From an uncultured Anaeroplasmataceae bacterium (GTDB taxonomy: Bacteria > Bacillota_I > Bacilli_A > Acholeplasmatales > Anaeroplasmataceae), in NCBI GenBank assembly GCA_910579215.1, contig CAJTTN010000009.1:1-52537 (forward strand): 52,537 nucleotides of DNA. Reading direction: 5' to 3'. The notes below the pieces were generated by a model. The model was given only the letters and a program-made list of their open reading frames with translations. It searched no databases and was not told the origin of the DNA. Position numbers and translations under genes: made by a program. This document shows positions 23,361 to 32,591 of the stretch, piece after piece (positions within the stretch are counted from its first letter, which is position 1; the number at the start of each line of letters is the position of its first letter).

Positions 23361-24608
23361 ATGAGTGATATTATTCAAGAAGCACAACGCTGTTTAAAAT
23401 GTAAAAAGCCTTTATGTAAGGAAGGATGTCCTGTACAAACAGAAATTCCAACCATTATGCAAATGTTTTTAGAAGGAAAAATGGATGAGGCTGGAGAGCT
23501 TTTATTTAAAAATAACCCTTTATCCGCTATATGCTCCTTAATCTGTCCTCATGAAAAAAATTGCATGGGGCATTGTGTACTTAATCACAAAAATTCACCA
23601 ATAAAATTTTTTGAAGTAGAAAACTATATTTCCTCTTTTTTTCTAGATAAAGCTAGATTACAGCCTCATGAGAAAAATGGACATTTGGTAGGAATTATCG
23701 GTGCTGGACCTGCTGGACTAACCCTTGCTATACTGCTAGCACAAAGAGGCTATGAGGTAACCATCATTGACTCAAAAGACAAAATAGGTGGCGTATTACG
23801 CTATGGAATTCCTGAATTTCGTTTACCGAAATCCTTATTAGATAAATTATTAGACCGGATGAAGGATTTAGGAATACAATTTCGTCCTAATACCTTGATA
23901 GGTCCAACCATCTCTATCGATGACATGTTTGAAGATGGGTATGATGCGATCTTTATTGGAACTGGAGTTTGGAAGCCAAATCGTTTGCGTATTCCAGGTG
24001 AAACGCTAGGAAATGTACATTTCGCAATAGACTTTTTAAAAAATCCCGATTCCTATAATAATCTTGGAAATCATGTAGTCATCATTGGAGCAGGAAATGT
24101 TGCCATGGACGCGGCTAGAACAATTTTAAGAAAGACACCTGCCAAAGTAGATATTATCTTCTTCCGTGGTCGTGAAAAGGTTACTGCCTTAGAGGAAGAG
24201 CTTATGCTTGCTGAGGTAGATGGTGTCAAAATGAATTATTATTTAAATACTATTAAAATTGAAGCTGATGGAATCATCGTAGAGCCTGTTATTAAAACAG
24301 AACAATCCGATGGAACAATAACATATACGAATGATTCAAAGCATCCTTATAAAATATTTAGTAGCTCCGTCATAATAGCTATCGGACAAGGAGCACAAAC
24401 AAATATTGTTAAGAATACAAAGCAGATTGATACCAATCATAAGGGCTTAATTGAAGCTTCAGAAAAAGGAGCCACCACTCGACCTGGGGTATATGCAGCA
24501 GGTGATGTTGTTTCCGGAGCTAGAACTGTAGTAGAAGCTGTTGCAGCAACGAAAAAGGTTGCAGATGAAATAGATCAATTTATTAAAAATAAATATGCTA
24601 AACTATAA
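23361..24608 (+). CDS. GltD-like NAD(P)-dependent oxidoreductase
   Basis: The 415-aa flavoprotein resembles the small subunit of glutamate synthase. The N-terminus holds Cys clusters for two FeS centres (CLKCKKPLCKEGCPV and CPHEKNCMGHC). An FAD-binding IGAGPAGLTLA lies near 112 and an NAD(P)-binding IIGAGNVAMDAA near 240. The end has the usual GVYAAGDVVSGARTVVEAV. No large subunit (gltB) is present, so it may instead pair with another enzyme as electron donor, like the NfnB-type or stand-alone GltA-like proteins of anaerobes. Confidence 0.85.
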   Translation: MSDIIQEAQRCLKCKKPLCKEGCPVQTEIPTIMQMFLEGKMDEAGELLFKNNPLSAICSLICPHEKNCMGHCVLNHKNSPIKFFEVENYISSFFLDKARLQPHEKNGHLVGIIGAGPAGLTLAILLAQRGYEVTIIDSKDKIGGVLRYGIPEFRLPKSLLDKLLDRMKDLGIQFRPNTLIGPTISIDDMFEDGYDAIFIGTGVWKPNRLRIPGETLGNVHFAIDFLKNPDSYNNLGNHVVIIGAGNVAMDAARTILRKTPAKVDIIFFRGREKVTALEEELMLAEVDGVKMNYYLNTIKIEADGIIVEPVIKTEQSDGTITYTNDSKHPYKIFSSSVIIAIGQGAQTNIVKNTKQIDTNHKGLIEASEKGATTRPGVYAAGDVVSGARTVVEAVAATKKVADEIDQFIKNKYAKL

Positions 24609-24610
24609 AA

Positions 24611-24646
24611 AAGAGGATTCCACTTAGGTTGGAATCCCCTTTTTAC
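24611..24646 (+). terminator. Terminator after the GltD-like gene
   Basis: GGATTCCA pairs with TGGAATCC around a 7-nt loop, followed by CCTTTTT. It is also suitable for the convergent ATPase gene. Confidence 0.75.
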
Positions 24647-24650
24647 GAAT

Positions 24651-27380
24651 TTATTTATGTTTGAACTTTTGAATTATTACTATAAATTCATGAACAATTA
24701 ATGGCAATAAGGATAGAACTAAGGTAATTCCCCACATCGCAGCTGTTAAATCGTTTGTAGAAAATATGGATTGTATACCTGGAGTTTCAACAACAAATAG
24801 CTGCAAAGCTATACCTAAAATAAAAGCTATCCATAGCATCTTATTTTTGTTCTTAAATACATTAAACACAGATTGTTTTATATTGCTCATACCAAGCATA
24901 TGAAATAGTTCACAAAAGGCTAAGGTGGTAAAGGCCATCGTTTGTGCTTGGTGAAGATACATCGGCTGACTCACATATAAAGCTTTAATGTCTTTAAAGC
25001 TGTATACACCTTGAAGCCACCCACAAGAAAAATAGGCAAGTAATACGGCAATTGTGATAACTATGCCATAACCTAAGGTTAAGAACAATCCACCTCTAGC
25101 AAATATCCCTTCCTTAGTATCTCTAGGAGGTTGATTCATTATATCTTTATCTTTAGGTTGCATGCCTAAGGCTATAGCTGGTAAGGAATCTGTAACCAAA
25201 TTTACCCATAAAAGGTGTATCGCAATCAAAGGGGTCGGAAGTCCTATACAGATTAATATGAATAAAGCTAAAACCTCAGCTATATTACTTCCCAATAAGA
25301 AGAATACAGCTTTTCTAATATTTGAATAAATTCCTCTTCCTTCTTCAACAGCTTTTTCTATAGAAGCAAAATTGTCATTTGCTAAGACCATATCAGCAGC
25401 TTCTTTGGCAACATCAGTCCCTGTAATTCCCATAGCAATTCCAATGTCTGCTGATTTCAAGCTAGGAGCATCGTTTACACCATCCCCTGTCATAGCAACA
25501 ATATGTCCAAGGCTTTGAAAGGCCTTAACCACTTGAACTTTATTCTCAGGAGAAACTCTAGCAAATACACTTGCAGTTTTACAAGCCTCTTGCAGCTGAG
25601 TCTTTGTCATAGCATCTAATTCTTTTCCTGTATAACATTCTTCTAGAGTATTGCATATGCCTAGCTGTTTTGCAACCGCATAGGCAGTATCCTTATGGTC
25701 ACCTGTTATCATAACTGTACGTATCCCTGCTTGATCAAATTTTTCCACGGCAGATTTAGCTTCTTTTCTTGGTGGATCAATCATAGCAACTAAACCAACA
25801 AAAATTAAATCCTCTTCTAAAATAACTCCTGTAGTTTTATATGCTAGAGCTAAGACGCGTAAGGCTTTAGAAGAAAACAATTTATTTACCTCATAGATTT
25901 TCTCTATATCAGCTGAGGTAATTTTTCTTTCCTTCCCATGATCAAGAATTTTAGTCGTATGATTTAAAATACTATCTAAGGCACCCTTTGTATACATAAT
26001 TTTTCCCTGTTCTGTTTCATGCAAGGTAGACATCATTTTCCTCACACTATCAAAGGGTAGCTCTTCTATTCTAGGATAAATATGCTCAAGCTCTTTTTTC
26101 GTTAGACCTAAATTTTTCGCTAATATTACTAATGCAATTTCTGTTGGATCTCCATATATTCCTTCATCAACTGTAGCATTTGAGCATAGACATAGGCCTG
26201 TGGAAAGTACCCTCAATTCCTCAGAAGCTTTATTAAAATCATCTTGAGTAAGCGTATTGCCATACGTATAGGCTTCAACAACAGTCATTCGATTTTGTGT
26301 CAATGTACCTGTTTTATCAGAACAAACGATTTGTACAGCACCTAAGGTTTCTACACTAGGTAGCTTACGCACTATTGTATTGGCTTTCACCATTTTTTGC
26401 ACTCCAATCGCCAATACTATAGTTACTACCGCAGGAAGACCCTCTGGTATAGCAGCTACCGCTAAGGATATAGAGGTCAATAGGGCTTCAATAAAAGCTT
26501 CTACCTGTCCTCCCTTTCCATCCATATAAATCCATAAAATATCTACAAGCAACACTGCTATAACAATACCTAAAGTGAAAAGCCCTAAAGCTTTAGAAAG
26601 CTTAGCTAATACTTTTTGTAAAGGTGTATCTTCTACTTTTGCTGCATGGATTTCCTTCGCGATTTTACCAATTTCCGAATCCATTCCTGTATGGATGACA
26701 ATCCCTTTCCCTCTTCCATAGCTAACGGTTGTAGACATATAAGCACAATTTGTTCGATCTCCTATCCCTACTTCTTCAGAAAATAAAGCCTCACAATCCT
26801 TTTCCGAAGGGACAGATTCACCTGTTAAGGAAGACTCATTTATTTTTAAATTTACGCTTTCTATCAATCGTAAATCTGCCCCTATGGTATCTCCCTCTTC
26901 TAAAATAACGATATCTCCTACGACAAGCCTACTTGATTTAATTTTTTCTCTTTTTCCATCTCTTAAAACTGTTGTTTCAGGACTTGCCAAATTTTTTAAT
27001 GCTTCTAAGGAACTCTCTGCTTTAATTTCTTGTATGGTACCAATAATTGCATTAAGAAAAATAACTAAAAGTATAATGATAACATCTGGCCAATCTCCCG
27101 TAGAAAAGAAATCAAATGTTGCTCCTTCTTTTAACGTTTTAATCGTGTCATAAACGGAAACGCCAATTGTGACAGCTATTGCAGCAAATAAAACATAAAT
27201 CATAGGATTATTTAATTCACTTAAAAATATTCGAATCCATGATTTCTTCTTTTTTTCCTGCAAAACATTTTCTCCATGCTTTACCAGCCTTTCTTTAGCT
27301 TCCTGTTCTGTAAGACCCTTATGGATATCAGTCATTGTTTCTTTTTCTGTTTCTAAAATTGTAAGTTCTTCAAATCGCAT
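24651..27380 (-). CDS. Type II P-type ATPase, Ca2+ or Mn2+ exporter
   Basis: The 909-aa pump has an N-terminal cation ATPase domain, TGESVPSEK near 185, PEGLPAVVTIVLAIGVQK in M4, the phosphorylated Asp in CSDKTGTLTQNRMTV near 353, TGDGVNDAPSLKSADIGIAM, and NLVTDSLPAIALGM in M6. These are Ca2+-ATPase features (PEGLP; Asn and Asp in M6). Relatives in lactococci and streptococci, controlled by yybP-ykoY riboswitches, export manganese. A leader of that type lies directly upstream here, so Mn2+ efflux is my preferred role. Start ATG 27380 has AGGAGG 7 nt upstream. Confidence 0.88.
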   Translation of the reverse strand: MRFEELTILETEKETMTDIHKGLTEQEAKERLVKHGENVLQEKKKKSWIRIFLSELNNPMIYVLFAAIAVTIGVSVYDTIKTLKEGATFDFFSTGDWPDVIIILLVIFLNAIIGTIQEIKAESSLEALKNLASPETTVLRDGKREKIKSSRLVVGDIVILEEGDTIGADLRLIESVNLKINESSLTGESVPSEKDCEALFSEEVGIGDRTNCAYMSTTVSYGRGKGIVIHTGMDSEIGKIAKEIHAAKVEDTPLQKVLAKLSKALGLFTLGIVIAVLLVDILWIYMDGKGGQVEAFIEALLTSISLAVAAIPEGLPAVVTIVLAIGVQKMVKANTIVRKLPSVETLGAVQIVCSDKTGTLTQNRMTVVEAYTYGNTLTQDDFNKASEELRVLSTGLCLCSNATVDEGIYGDPTEIALVILAKNLGLTKKELEHIYPRIEELPFDSVRKMMSTLHETEQGKIMYTKGALDSILNHTTKILDHGKERKITSADIEKIYEVNKLFSSKALRVLALAYKTTGVILEEDLIFVGLVAMIDPPRKEAKSAVEKFDQAGIRTVMITGDHKDTAYAVAKQLGICNTLEECYTGKELDAMTKTQLQEACKTASVFARVSPENKVQVVKAFQSLGHIVAMTGDGVNDAPSLKSADIGIAMGITGTDVAKEAADMVLANDNFASIEKAVEEGRGIYSNIRKAVFFLLGSNIAEVLALFILICIGLPTPLIAIHLLWVNLVTDSLPAIALGMQPKDKDIMNQPPRDTKEGIFARGGLFLTLGYGIVITIAVLLAYFSCGWLQGVYSFKDIKALYVSQPMYLHQAQTMAFTTLAFCELFHMLGMSNIKQSVFNVFKNKNKMLWIAFILGIALQLFVVETPGIQSIFSTNDLTAAMWGITLVLSLLPLIVHEFIVIIQKFKHK

Positions 27381-27417
27381 AGTAACCTCCTATAATTGTA
27401 GTATGTATCAAAAACAA

Positions 27418-27575
27418 AAAAATAACAGGACTATGCCTGTTCTTGTTTAAAAATATAAAAGACAAGCATAGTAATAGCTTAACTACACTTAAGTCTTGAT
27501 GTTTTAAAGTAGCTCCGGAGTTTCCTCGTATTGACGAATACTACTACCAAAAGGTCATCTACTCCCTTAAGTATA
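27418..27575 (-). promoter_or_regulatory. Candidate yybP-ykoY (Mn2+) riboswitch
   Basis: The minus-strand leader of the P-ATPase begins with a P1-type pairing (ATACTTAAG with CTTAAGTGT), then GGGAGTAG close to the conserved yybP-ykoY loop (GGGGAGUAG), and closes with GAGCTACTTTAAAACATC. The aptamer spans about 27483-27574. Downstream an intrinsic terminator (AACAGG/CCTGTT, 27424-27441, then ATTTTTTT) competes with an alternative pairing of ACTATGC (27466-27472) and GCATAGT (27430-27436). The class call is by consensus and neighbour gene; the switching direction is inferred to be ON with metal. Confidence 0.7.
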
Positions 27576-27578
27576 TTT

Positions 27579-27607
27579 ATAATACTTCATTTTAAAGGAA
27601 TTGTCAA
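27579..27607 (-). promoter_or_regulatory. Promoter of the Mn2+/Ca2+ ATPase leader
   Basis: On the minus strand TTGACA (27602-27607) and TATTAT (27579-27584) lie 17 nt apart. The predicted start coincides with the 5' end of the riboswitch P1 helix. Confidence 0.75.
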
Positions 27608-27724
27608 TTTAAATGTTTAAAATTTGGATAAGAAAAGGTTGATTATGATGCAAGGGTAGAATGAATCAATAAAATCATTTCTCCGTATAATATTTTAAAA
27701 TTAAATTTTCCAAGAAAAACCCTC

Positions 27725-27754
27725 TTGACTATATACCCCGTGTGGGTATATAAT
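27725..27754 (+). promoter_or_regulatory. Copper operon promoter with CsoR operator
   Basis: TTGACT (27725-27730) and TATAAT (27749-27754) are separated by 18 nt. Between them sits the CsoR-type box TATACCCCGTGTGGGTATA (27732-27750), a near-palindrome with the CCC/GGG core known from copper-responsive CsoR operators. Apo-CsoR would cover the spacer and block transcription. Confidence 0.88.
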
Positions 27755-27774
27755 AAAAGAAAAGGAGGCGCATT

Positions 27775-28056
27775 ATGAACGAAAGAAAAACTTATAGAAC
27801 AGAGGAAGAAAAGCGTAGTATAACAAACCGGTTAAATCGAATTGAAGGACAAATTAGAGGTATTAATCGGATGATTTTAGAAGATAGATATTGTGATGAA
27901 ATTCTAATTCAACTATCTGCCATTGACAAATCCATTAAGTCCTTAGCAAATTGCATCCTAGAAAAACACATGAAATCCTGTGTTAAGGAAAATATAATAA
28001 AGGGAAATGAATCTGTTTTAGATGAAATTGTAGATTTATTTAAAAGATTTCAATAG
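27775..28056 (+). CDS. csoR: Copper-sensing repressor CsoR
   Basis: The 93-aa all-helical repressor shows the CsoR/RcnR pattern NRLNRIEGQIRGINRMI. The Cu(I) ligands are visible: a Cys in RYCDEIL, and His and Cys in KHMKSC, giving the Cys-His-Cys set of copper sensors. It binds the operator in its own promoter and releases it when Cu(I) is bound. AAAGGAGG precedes ATG 27775. copA starts 8 nt after its stop. Confidence 0.92.
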   Translation: MNERKTYRTEEEKRSITNRLNRIEGQIRGINRMILEDRYCDEILIQLSAIDKSIKSLANCILEKHMKSCVKENIIKGNESVLDEIVDLFKRFQ

Positions 28057-28064
28057 GTGATATT

Positions 28065-30512
28065 ATGCGTAAAAAATTTAAAATTGAAGGTATGACCTGC
28101 TCAGCATGTCAAAGCCACGTACAACATGCAGTTGAAAAGCTAGAGGGGATTACCTCATGTAATGTCAATTTACTTGCAAATTCTATGGAGGTAAATTATA
28201 ATGAAGAAATTTTAAAAGAGGAAACCATTATAAAAGCAGTAGATCAAGCAGGTTATAAAGCCATTAGCAAGGATATGAAAAAAAATACGAGTTCCCAAAA
28301 GGAAAAAGAGCATAAGGGAAAAACCCTTATAATAGCAAGTATTTTTGCATTAGGAGTATTCTATTTATGTATGGGTCCTATGATTTACATTCCCATTCCA
28401 TCCATCTTCAAAGAAAATCCCTTATTGCTAGCCTTAACTGAATTATTTTTAACACTTCCTGTTGTTTATCTTTATAGACAATATTTCAGTAATGGCTTTA
28501 AAAGACTTCTTCACTTATCTCCGAATATGGATAGCTTAATTGCCATGGGTTCTACTGCCAGCTTACTTTATGGCATCTATATTATCTATGTAATGGCTTA
28601 TCGATTAGGAAATGGAGTGGATATCACCCATTTATCTCATGAGCTTTATTTAGAGTCTGCTTCTATGATCCTTGTTTTAGTTTCTCTAGGAAAATACTTA
28701 GAATCTAAATCCAAGAAGAAAACGAATGAGTCTATAGAAAAGCTGATGGATTTAGCTCCTAAAACAGCTATCCTCTATAAGGATGGCATTGAAGCTGAAA
28801 TTCCTGTAGAACAGGTAAAACTAAGAGATCAGATTATTGTAAAAAAAGGCATGCAGGTTCCTGTAGATGGAGTAATTATTGAAGGCAGTGGCTCCTTTGA
28901 TCAAAGTAATATAACTGGGGAAAGCATACCTGTATTTAAGGAGGTTGGAGCTGAGGCTATATCCTCCACCATCTTAACAAATGGCTACATCATAATAGAA
29001 GCGACTAAGGTAGGAGAAGATACCACGATACAAACCATTATTAAATTGGTTGATGAAGCGGCTAATTCTAAAGCACCTATATCTAAGTTAGCCGATCGCA
29101 TCTCCTTCTTCTTTGTGCCTGTAGTCATGCTAATCGCTCTTATCAGTTTTATTGTCTTTTGTTTTTTAGAAGGACCAAGCTTCGCCTTTGGGATTGGTAT
29201 ATCCGTATTAGTAATTGCCTGTCCTTGTGCATTAGGTTTAGCAACTCCTGTAGCAATTATGGTTGCAACTGGTGTTGCTGCAAAACATGGTCTTTTAATA
29301 AAAAATGCAGAAATTCTTGAACGAACACATTCTATTGATACTATTATCCTAGATAAGACAGGTACAATTACAGAAGGATTACCTAAGGTCATCCATATAG
29401 AAAGCTTTACAGAGGATGATATACTAAGAATAGCTTATTCCTTAGAACAAAAATCTGAACATCCTCTGGCAACTGCTATCATAACAAAAGCAATAGAAAA
29501 GGAAGTTGAGCCTTATCCAATAAAAGATTATGATAGTCATTCTGGTTTAGGAATTGAAGGTAAAATTGAATCCATTTCTTATTATATCGGAAATAAAAGC
29601 TATTTGACCTCCTTATCTATTGAAGTGGATGATACAGATATAAGAATTGAAAGCTTCTGTAAGGATGGAGTTACACCTTTATTTGTCGCTAAGGAAAAGA
29701 AGCTCATAGGATTTATTGCTGTCAAGGATGAAATAAAATCTGATTCATTTGAAGCAATAGCACATATGAAGCACCTTGGCTTAGATGTGATAATGCTAAC
29801 GGGTGATAATGCTTCAACTGCTGCAGGAATTGCCAAAGAGGTTGGGATTGATAATCTTATTAGTAATGTCTTACCTAATGAAAAACAAAAGGTAATTTTA
29901 CAAGAACAGGCTAAGGGGAAAAAGGTTGCAATGGTGGGAGATGGAATCAATGATGCTCCTGCTCTTATGAGCGCTGATATTGGAATAGCTATTGGTAGGG
30001 GTGCTGACATCGCTATTGAGGCTGCAGATATCATTTTAGTTTCTAATTCTTTAAATGATGTATATAATGCGATAAAGCTAAGCAAAAGGACAATACGAAA
30101 TATAAAGGGAAATCTTTTTTGGGCATTCTTCTATAATGCGATTGGTATTGTTCTTGCTTCTGGAGTATTTTATTATATTTTCAATATAAAACTCAACCCT
30201 ATTATTTCCGCTTTAGCTATGAGTTTTAGTAGTGTCTTTGTTGTTACAAACGCACTTCGTTTAAATACATTTAAAACCTATAAAAAGAAAAAAAGGAAAG
30301 GAGGAAAAGAAATGGATACTATCACATTGCATGTTGAAGGAATGATGTGTAAGCATTGTCAAGCTAGAGTTGAAAAAGCTTTATCTGAGCTTCCAGAGGT
30401 AACTCAAGTCATTGTTTCATTAGAAGAAAAAACTGCCACAGTTAATGGTAAAAATCTTTCTAAAGATAAAGTAGCTAAGGCTATAGTTGATGCAGGCTAT
30501 GAGGTAAAATAA
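28065..30512 (+). CDS. copA: Copper-exporting P-type ATPase CopA with a C-terminal CopZ-like domain
   Basis: The 815-aa P1B-ATPase exports Cu(I). An N-terminal HMA domain has GMTCSAC (residues 9-15). TGES lies near 283, the membrane CPC in ACPCALGLATP near 385, DKTGTIT near 429, the HP motif in SEHPLATAI, and GDGINDAPAL near 626. Residues 750-815 form a second HMA domain with GMMCKHC. It is unusual because this sits after the last TM helix; it resembles the free chaperone CopZ and has its own ATG (30312) preceded by GGAGG. Separate CopZ may be made by internal initiation. Start ATG 28065 has AGGTGAT overlapping the csoR end. Confidence 0.92.
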   Translation: MRKKFKIEGMTCSACQSHVQHAVEKLEGITSCNVNLLANSMEVNYNEEILKEETIIKAVDQAGYKAISKDMKKNTSSQKEKEHKGKTLIIASIFALGVFYLCMGPMIYIPIPSIFKENPLLLALTELFLTLPVVYLYRQYFSNGFKRLLHLSPNMDSLIAMGSTASLLYGIYIIYVMAYRLGNGVDITHLSHELYLESASMILVLVSLGKYLESKSKKKTNESIEKLMDLAPKTAILYKDGIEAEIPVEQVKLRDQIIVKKGMQVPVDGVIIEGSGSFDQSNITGESIPVFKEVGAEAISSTILTNGYIIIEATKVGEDTTIQTIIKLVDEAANSKAPISKLADRISFFFVPVVMLIALISFIVFCFLEGPSFAFGIGISVLVIACPCALGLATPVAIMVATGVAAKHGLLIKNAEILERTHSIDTIILDKTGTITEGLPKVIHIESFTEDDILRIAYSLEQKSEHPLATAIITKAIEKEVEPYPIKDYDSHSGLGIEGKIESISYYIGNKSYLTSLSIEVDDTDIRIESFCKDGVTPLFVAKEKKLIGFIAVKDEIKSDSFEAIAHMKHLGLDVIMLTGDNASTAAGIAKEVGIDNLISNVLPNEKQKVILQEQAKGKKVAMVGDGINDAPALMSADIGIAIGRGADIAIEAADIILVSNSLNDVYNAIKLSKRTIRNIKGNLFWAFFYNAIGIVLASGVFYYIFNIKLNPIISALAMSFSSVFVVTNALRLNTFKTYKKKKRKGGKEMDTITLHVEGMMCKHCQARVEKALSELPEVTQVIVSLEEKTATVNGKNLSKDKVAKAIVDAGYEVK
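30312..30512 (+). CDS. copZ: CopZ-like copper chaperone, possible internal translation product of copA
   Basis: ATG 30312 lies in frame inside copA, 7 nt after a GGAGG in an A/G-rich tract (about 30288-30310). Translation from here gives a 66-aa HMA protein with GMMCKHCQARVEKAL and a DAGYEV end, the size and form of CopZ. In many Firmicutes copZ is a separate gene just after copA, with this kind of Shine-Dalgarno spacing. Whether it is made as a separate protein, only as a fusion, or both cannot be told from sequence. Confidence 0.55.
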   Translation: MDTITLHVEGMMCKHCQARVEKALSELPEVTQVIVSLEEKTATVNGKNLSKDKVAKAIVDAGYEVK

Positions 30513-30518
30513 AGTAAA

Positions 30519-30563
30519 AAAAAGGGATTATGAAGCCAAAGCTCATAATCTCTTTTTTTCTGT
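30519..30563. terminator. Bidirectional terminator between copA and htpG
   Basis: GATTATGA pairs with TCATAATC around a short loop, with a run of A before and T after. Confidence 0.75.
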
Positions 30564-32459
30564 TTATTTAACTGAGTCAATCATCAATTCACAAAGACTC
30601 TCGGAGAACTCCTTAGGATCTGTTGGTAGAATTCCCTCCATTAATAAAGCCTGCGTATATAATAACTTTGCATACTTTTCTAAGCAATCTTTATCTGCCT
30701 CATAGGCCTTTTCCATAGCCTGGAACACTCTATGATTAGGATTGATTTCTAATATACGCTCTGCTTTCATTCCTCTTCCTTGATGCTGAGCAGCTAAAAC
30801 TCGTTCCATTTCAAAGGATAATCCCTCAGCTGCAGTCAAACAGCATGGAGCTTCTACTAAACGCTTTGAAAAAATAACATCCTTACACTCAGGCAAAGCT
30901 TTTTTCAAATCTTCTAATATATCTTTTTTCTCTTCTTTCAACTCATCAATTTTCTTAGCCTGATCTTCATCTATTAAATCTAAATCTCCTTGGTTGATAG
31001 ACTTAAATTTCACACCATCATATTCCGTCAATACCTGTAGCATGAACTCATCTACATCATCCGCTAATATTAAAACATCATATCCTTTATTTTTAATTAA
31101 ATCCATTTGTGGAAGCTTTAATACAGCTTCTTTATCCTTACCTACTGCATAATAGATTTCCTTCTGTCCCTCTACCATAGCCTCTTTATATTCAGCAAAG
31201 GATATTCTCTTATCCTTATTTAAGCTAGATAATATAATCAAATCCTTTAAAGAGTCCTTTTTAGCACCATAATCCTCGTAAAGACCATATTTTAAATTAA
31301 TACCATAATCATTGAAAAACTCTTCAAATTTTTCACGATCGTTTTTAAGCATACGACCTAATTCAGCTAAAATTTTCTTTTCTACATTAGTAGCAATCTT
31401 TTTTATAGAACGATCCTCTTGAAGCATTTCGCGAGAAATATTTAAAGGTAAATCTGCAGAATCAACTAAGCCTTTTACAAAACGCAAATATTCTGGAATT
31501 AAATCCTTACACTTATCTAAAATAAATACACCCTTAGTATAAAGCTGAAGACCTCTTTCGTTACGATCATTAAAATCATAGATAGGCTTTTTAGGTATAA
31601 ACAATAAGGCATTATAGGTAAGCATACCTTCTACATTAACATGAATGTGAGTTATTGGATCCTGATAATCCATAAATTTAGCCTTATAGAATGTGTTTAA
31701 TTCTTCATCTGTAACTTCACTTTTATTCTTCTTCCAGATAGGAAGCATTGAATTGATGGTTTCTAGCTCTAGATGTGTATGAGTTTCTTCATCCTTTTCT
31801 TCTTCCTTCTTTTCATCATATTTAGTCACCCAGGTTTTTATAGGATAACGAACATAGTCAGAATATTTTTTAATTAAATCCTTGATTTGATATTCTTCTA
31901 AAAAGTCGTCATACTTTACATCCTCTGTGTTTTCACGTAAAAAGATAACAATTTTAGTACCATAAGTATCAAGCTCACAATCTTCTATTTCATAGGAATC
32001 TAATCCCTCTGAGGTGAAAACGTGTGCCTTACCATCTTCAACAGATTTTGTATATACCGTTATTTCCTTTGCTACCATAAACGCAGAGTAAAAGCCTACA
32101 CCAAACTGGCCAATGATATCTACATCTGGAGTTTTTTCCTTTTCTATTTTTTCTAAGAATTCCTTACTTCCACTCTTTGCAATAGTACCTAAATGCTCTA
32201 CCAAATCCTCTTTTGTCATACCTATTCCATTATCAGTAATAGTTAAAGTACGCTTTTCCTTATCAGCCTCTACTAAAATTTCATAAGCATCAGCAGCTTT
32301 TGAAGAATCTGTCAAGGATAAATAATGTCTTTTATCAATTGCATCACTTGCATTGGAAATTAATTCTCTTAAAAAAATTTCCTTATGCGTATAGATTGAA
32401 TTAATCATCATATCTAAAAGTCTTTTTGTCTCTGTTTTAAATTCCATTTTTTCTTTCAT
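30564..32459 (-). CDS. htpG: Hsp90 chaperone HtpG
   Basis: The 631-aa protein has the GHKL nucleotide site of Hsp90: ELISNASDAIDK near 33, ITDNGIGMTKEDL near 76, and IGQFGVGFYSAFMVA near 115. Middle-domain markers follow (FIPKKPIYDF, ADLPLNISREMLQ), then the dimerisation domain. Length is normal. It folds and protects client proteins in the cytoplasm. ATG 32459 has GGAGGAAC upstream. A strong promoter with an inverted repeat over its -35 lies upstream. Confidence 0.96.
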   Translation of the reverse strand: MKEKMEFKTETKRLLDMMINSIYTHKEIFLRELISNASDAIDKRHYLSLTDSSKAADAYEILVEADKEKRTLTITDNGIGMTKEDLVEHLGTIAKSGSKEFLEKIEKEKTPDVDIIGQFGVGFYSAFMVAKEITVYTKSVEDGKAHVFTSEGLDSYEIEDCELDTYGTKIVIFLRENTEDVKYDDFLEEYQIKDLIKKYSDYVRYPIKTWVTKYDEKKEEEKDEETHTHLELETINSMLPIWKKNKSEVTDEELNTFYKAKFMDYQDPITHIHVNVEGMLTYNALLFIPKKPIYDFNDRNERGLQLYTKGVFILDKCKDLIPEYLRFVKGLVDSADLPLNISREMLQEDRSIKKIATNVEKKILAELGRMLKNDREKFEEFFNDYGINLKYGLYEDYGAKKDSLKDLIILSSLNKDKRISFAEYKEAMVEGQKEIYYAVGKDKEAVLKLPQMDLIKNKGYDVLILADDVDEFMLQVLTEYDGVKFKSINQGDLDLIDEDQAKKIDELKEEKKDILEDLKKALPECKDVIFSKRLVEAPCCLTAAEGLSFEMERVLAAQHQGRGMKAERILEINPNHRVFQAMEKAYEADKDCLEKYAKLLYTQALLMEGILPTDPKEFSESLCELMIDSVK

Positions 32460-32488
32460 ATGTGTTCCTCCAATTTAAATACATCCCT

Positions 32489-32532
32489 ATTATATACCTT
32501 TGTTTTGGCACTGTCAATATATGTTTGCCAAA
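32489..32532 (-). promoter_or_regulatory. htpG promoter with overlapping inverted repeat
   Basis: On the minus strand TTGACA (32512-32517) and TATAAT (32489-32494) are 17 nt apart. TTTGGCA (32526-32532) and TGCCAAA (32504-32510), 15 nt apart, flank the -35 box. The repeat differs from CIRCE and from the CtsR box. Confidence 0.6.
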
Positions 32533-32591
32533 TATTTTTATTTTCTTTAAAAAAACAAAAAATAAAGTATAATGATAATAGGTGATGAACT

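Noticed and set aside
28985..30085. Minus-strand open frames inside copA
   Set aside because: Shadows of a strongly conserved gene on the other strand.
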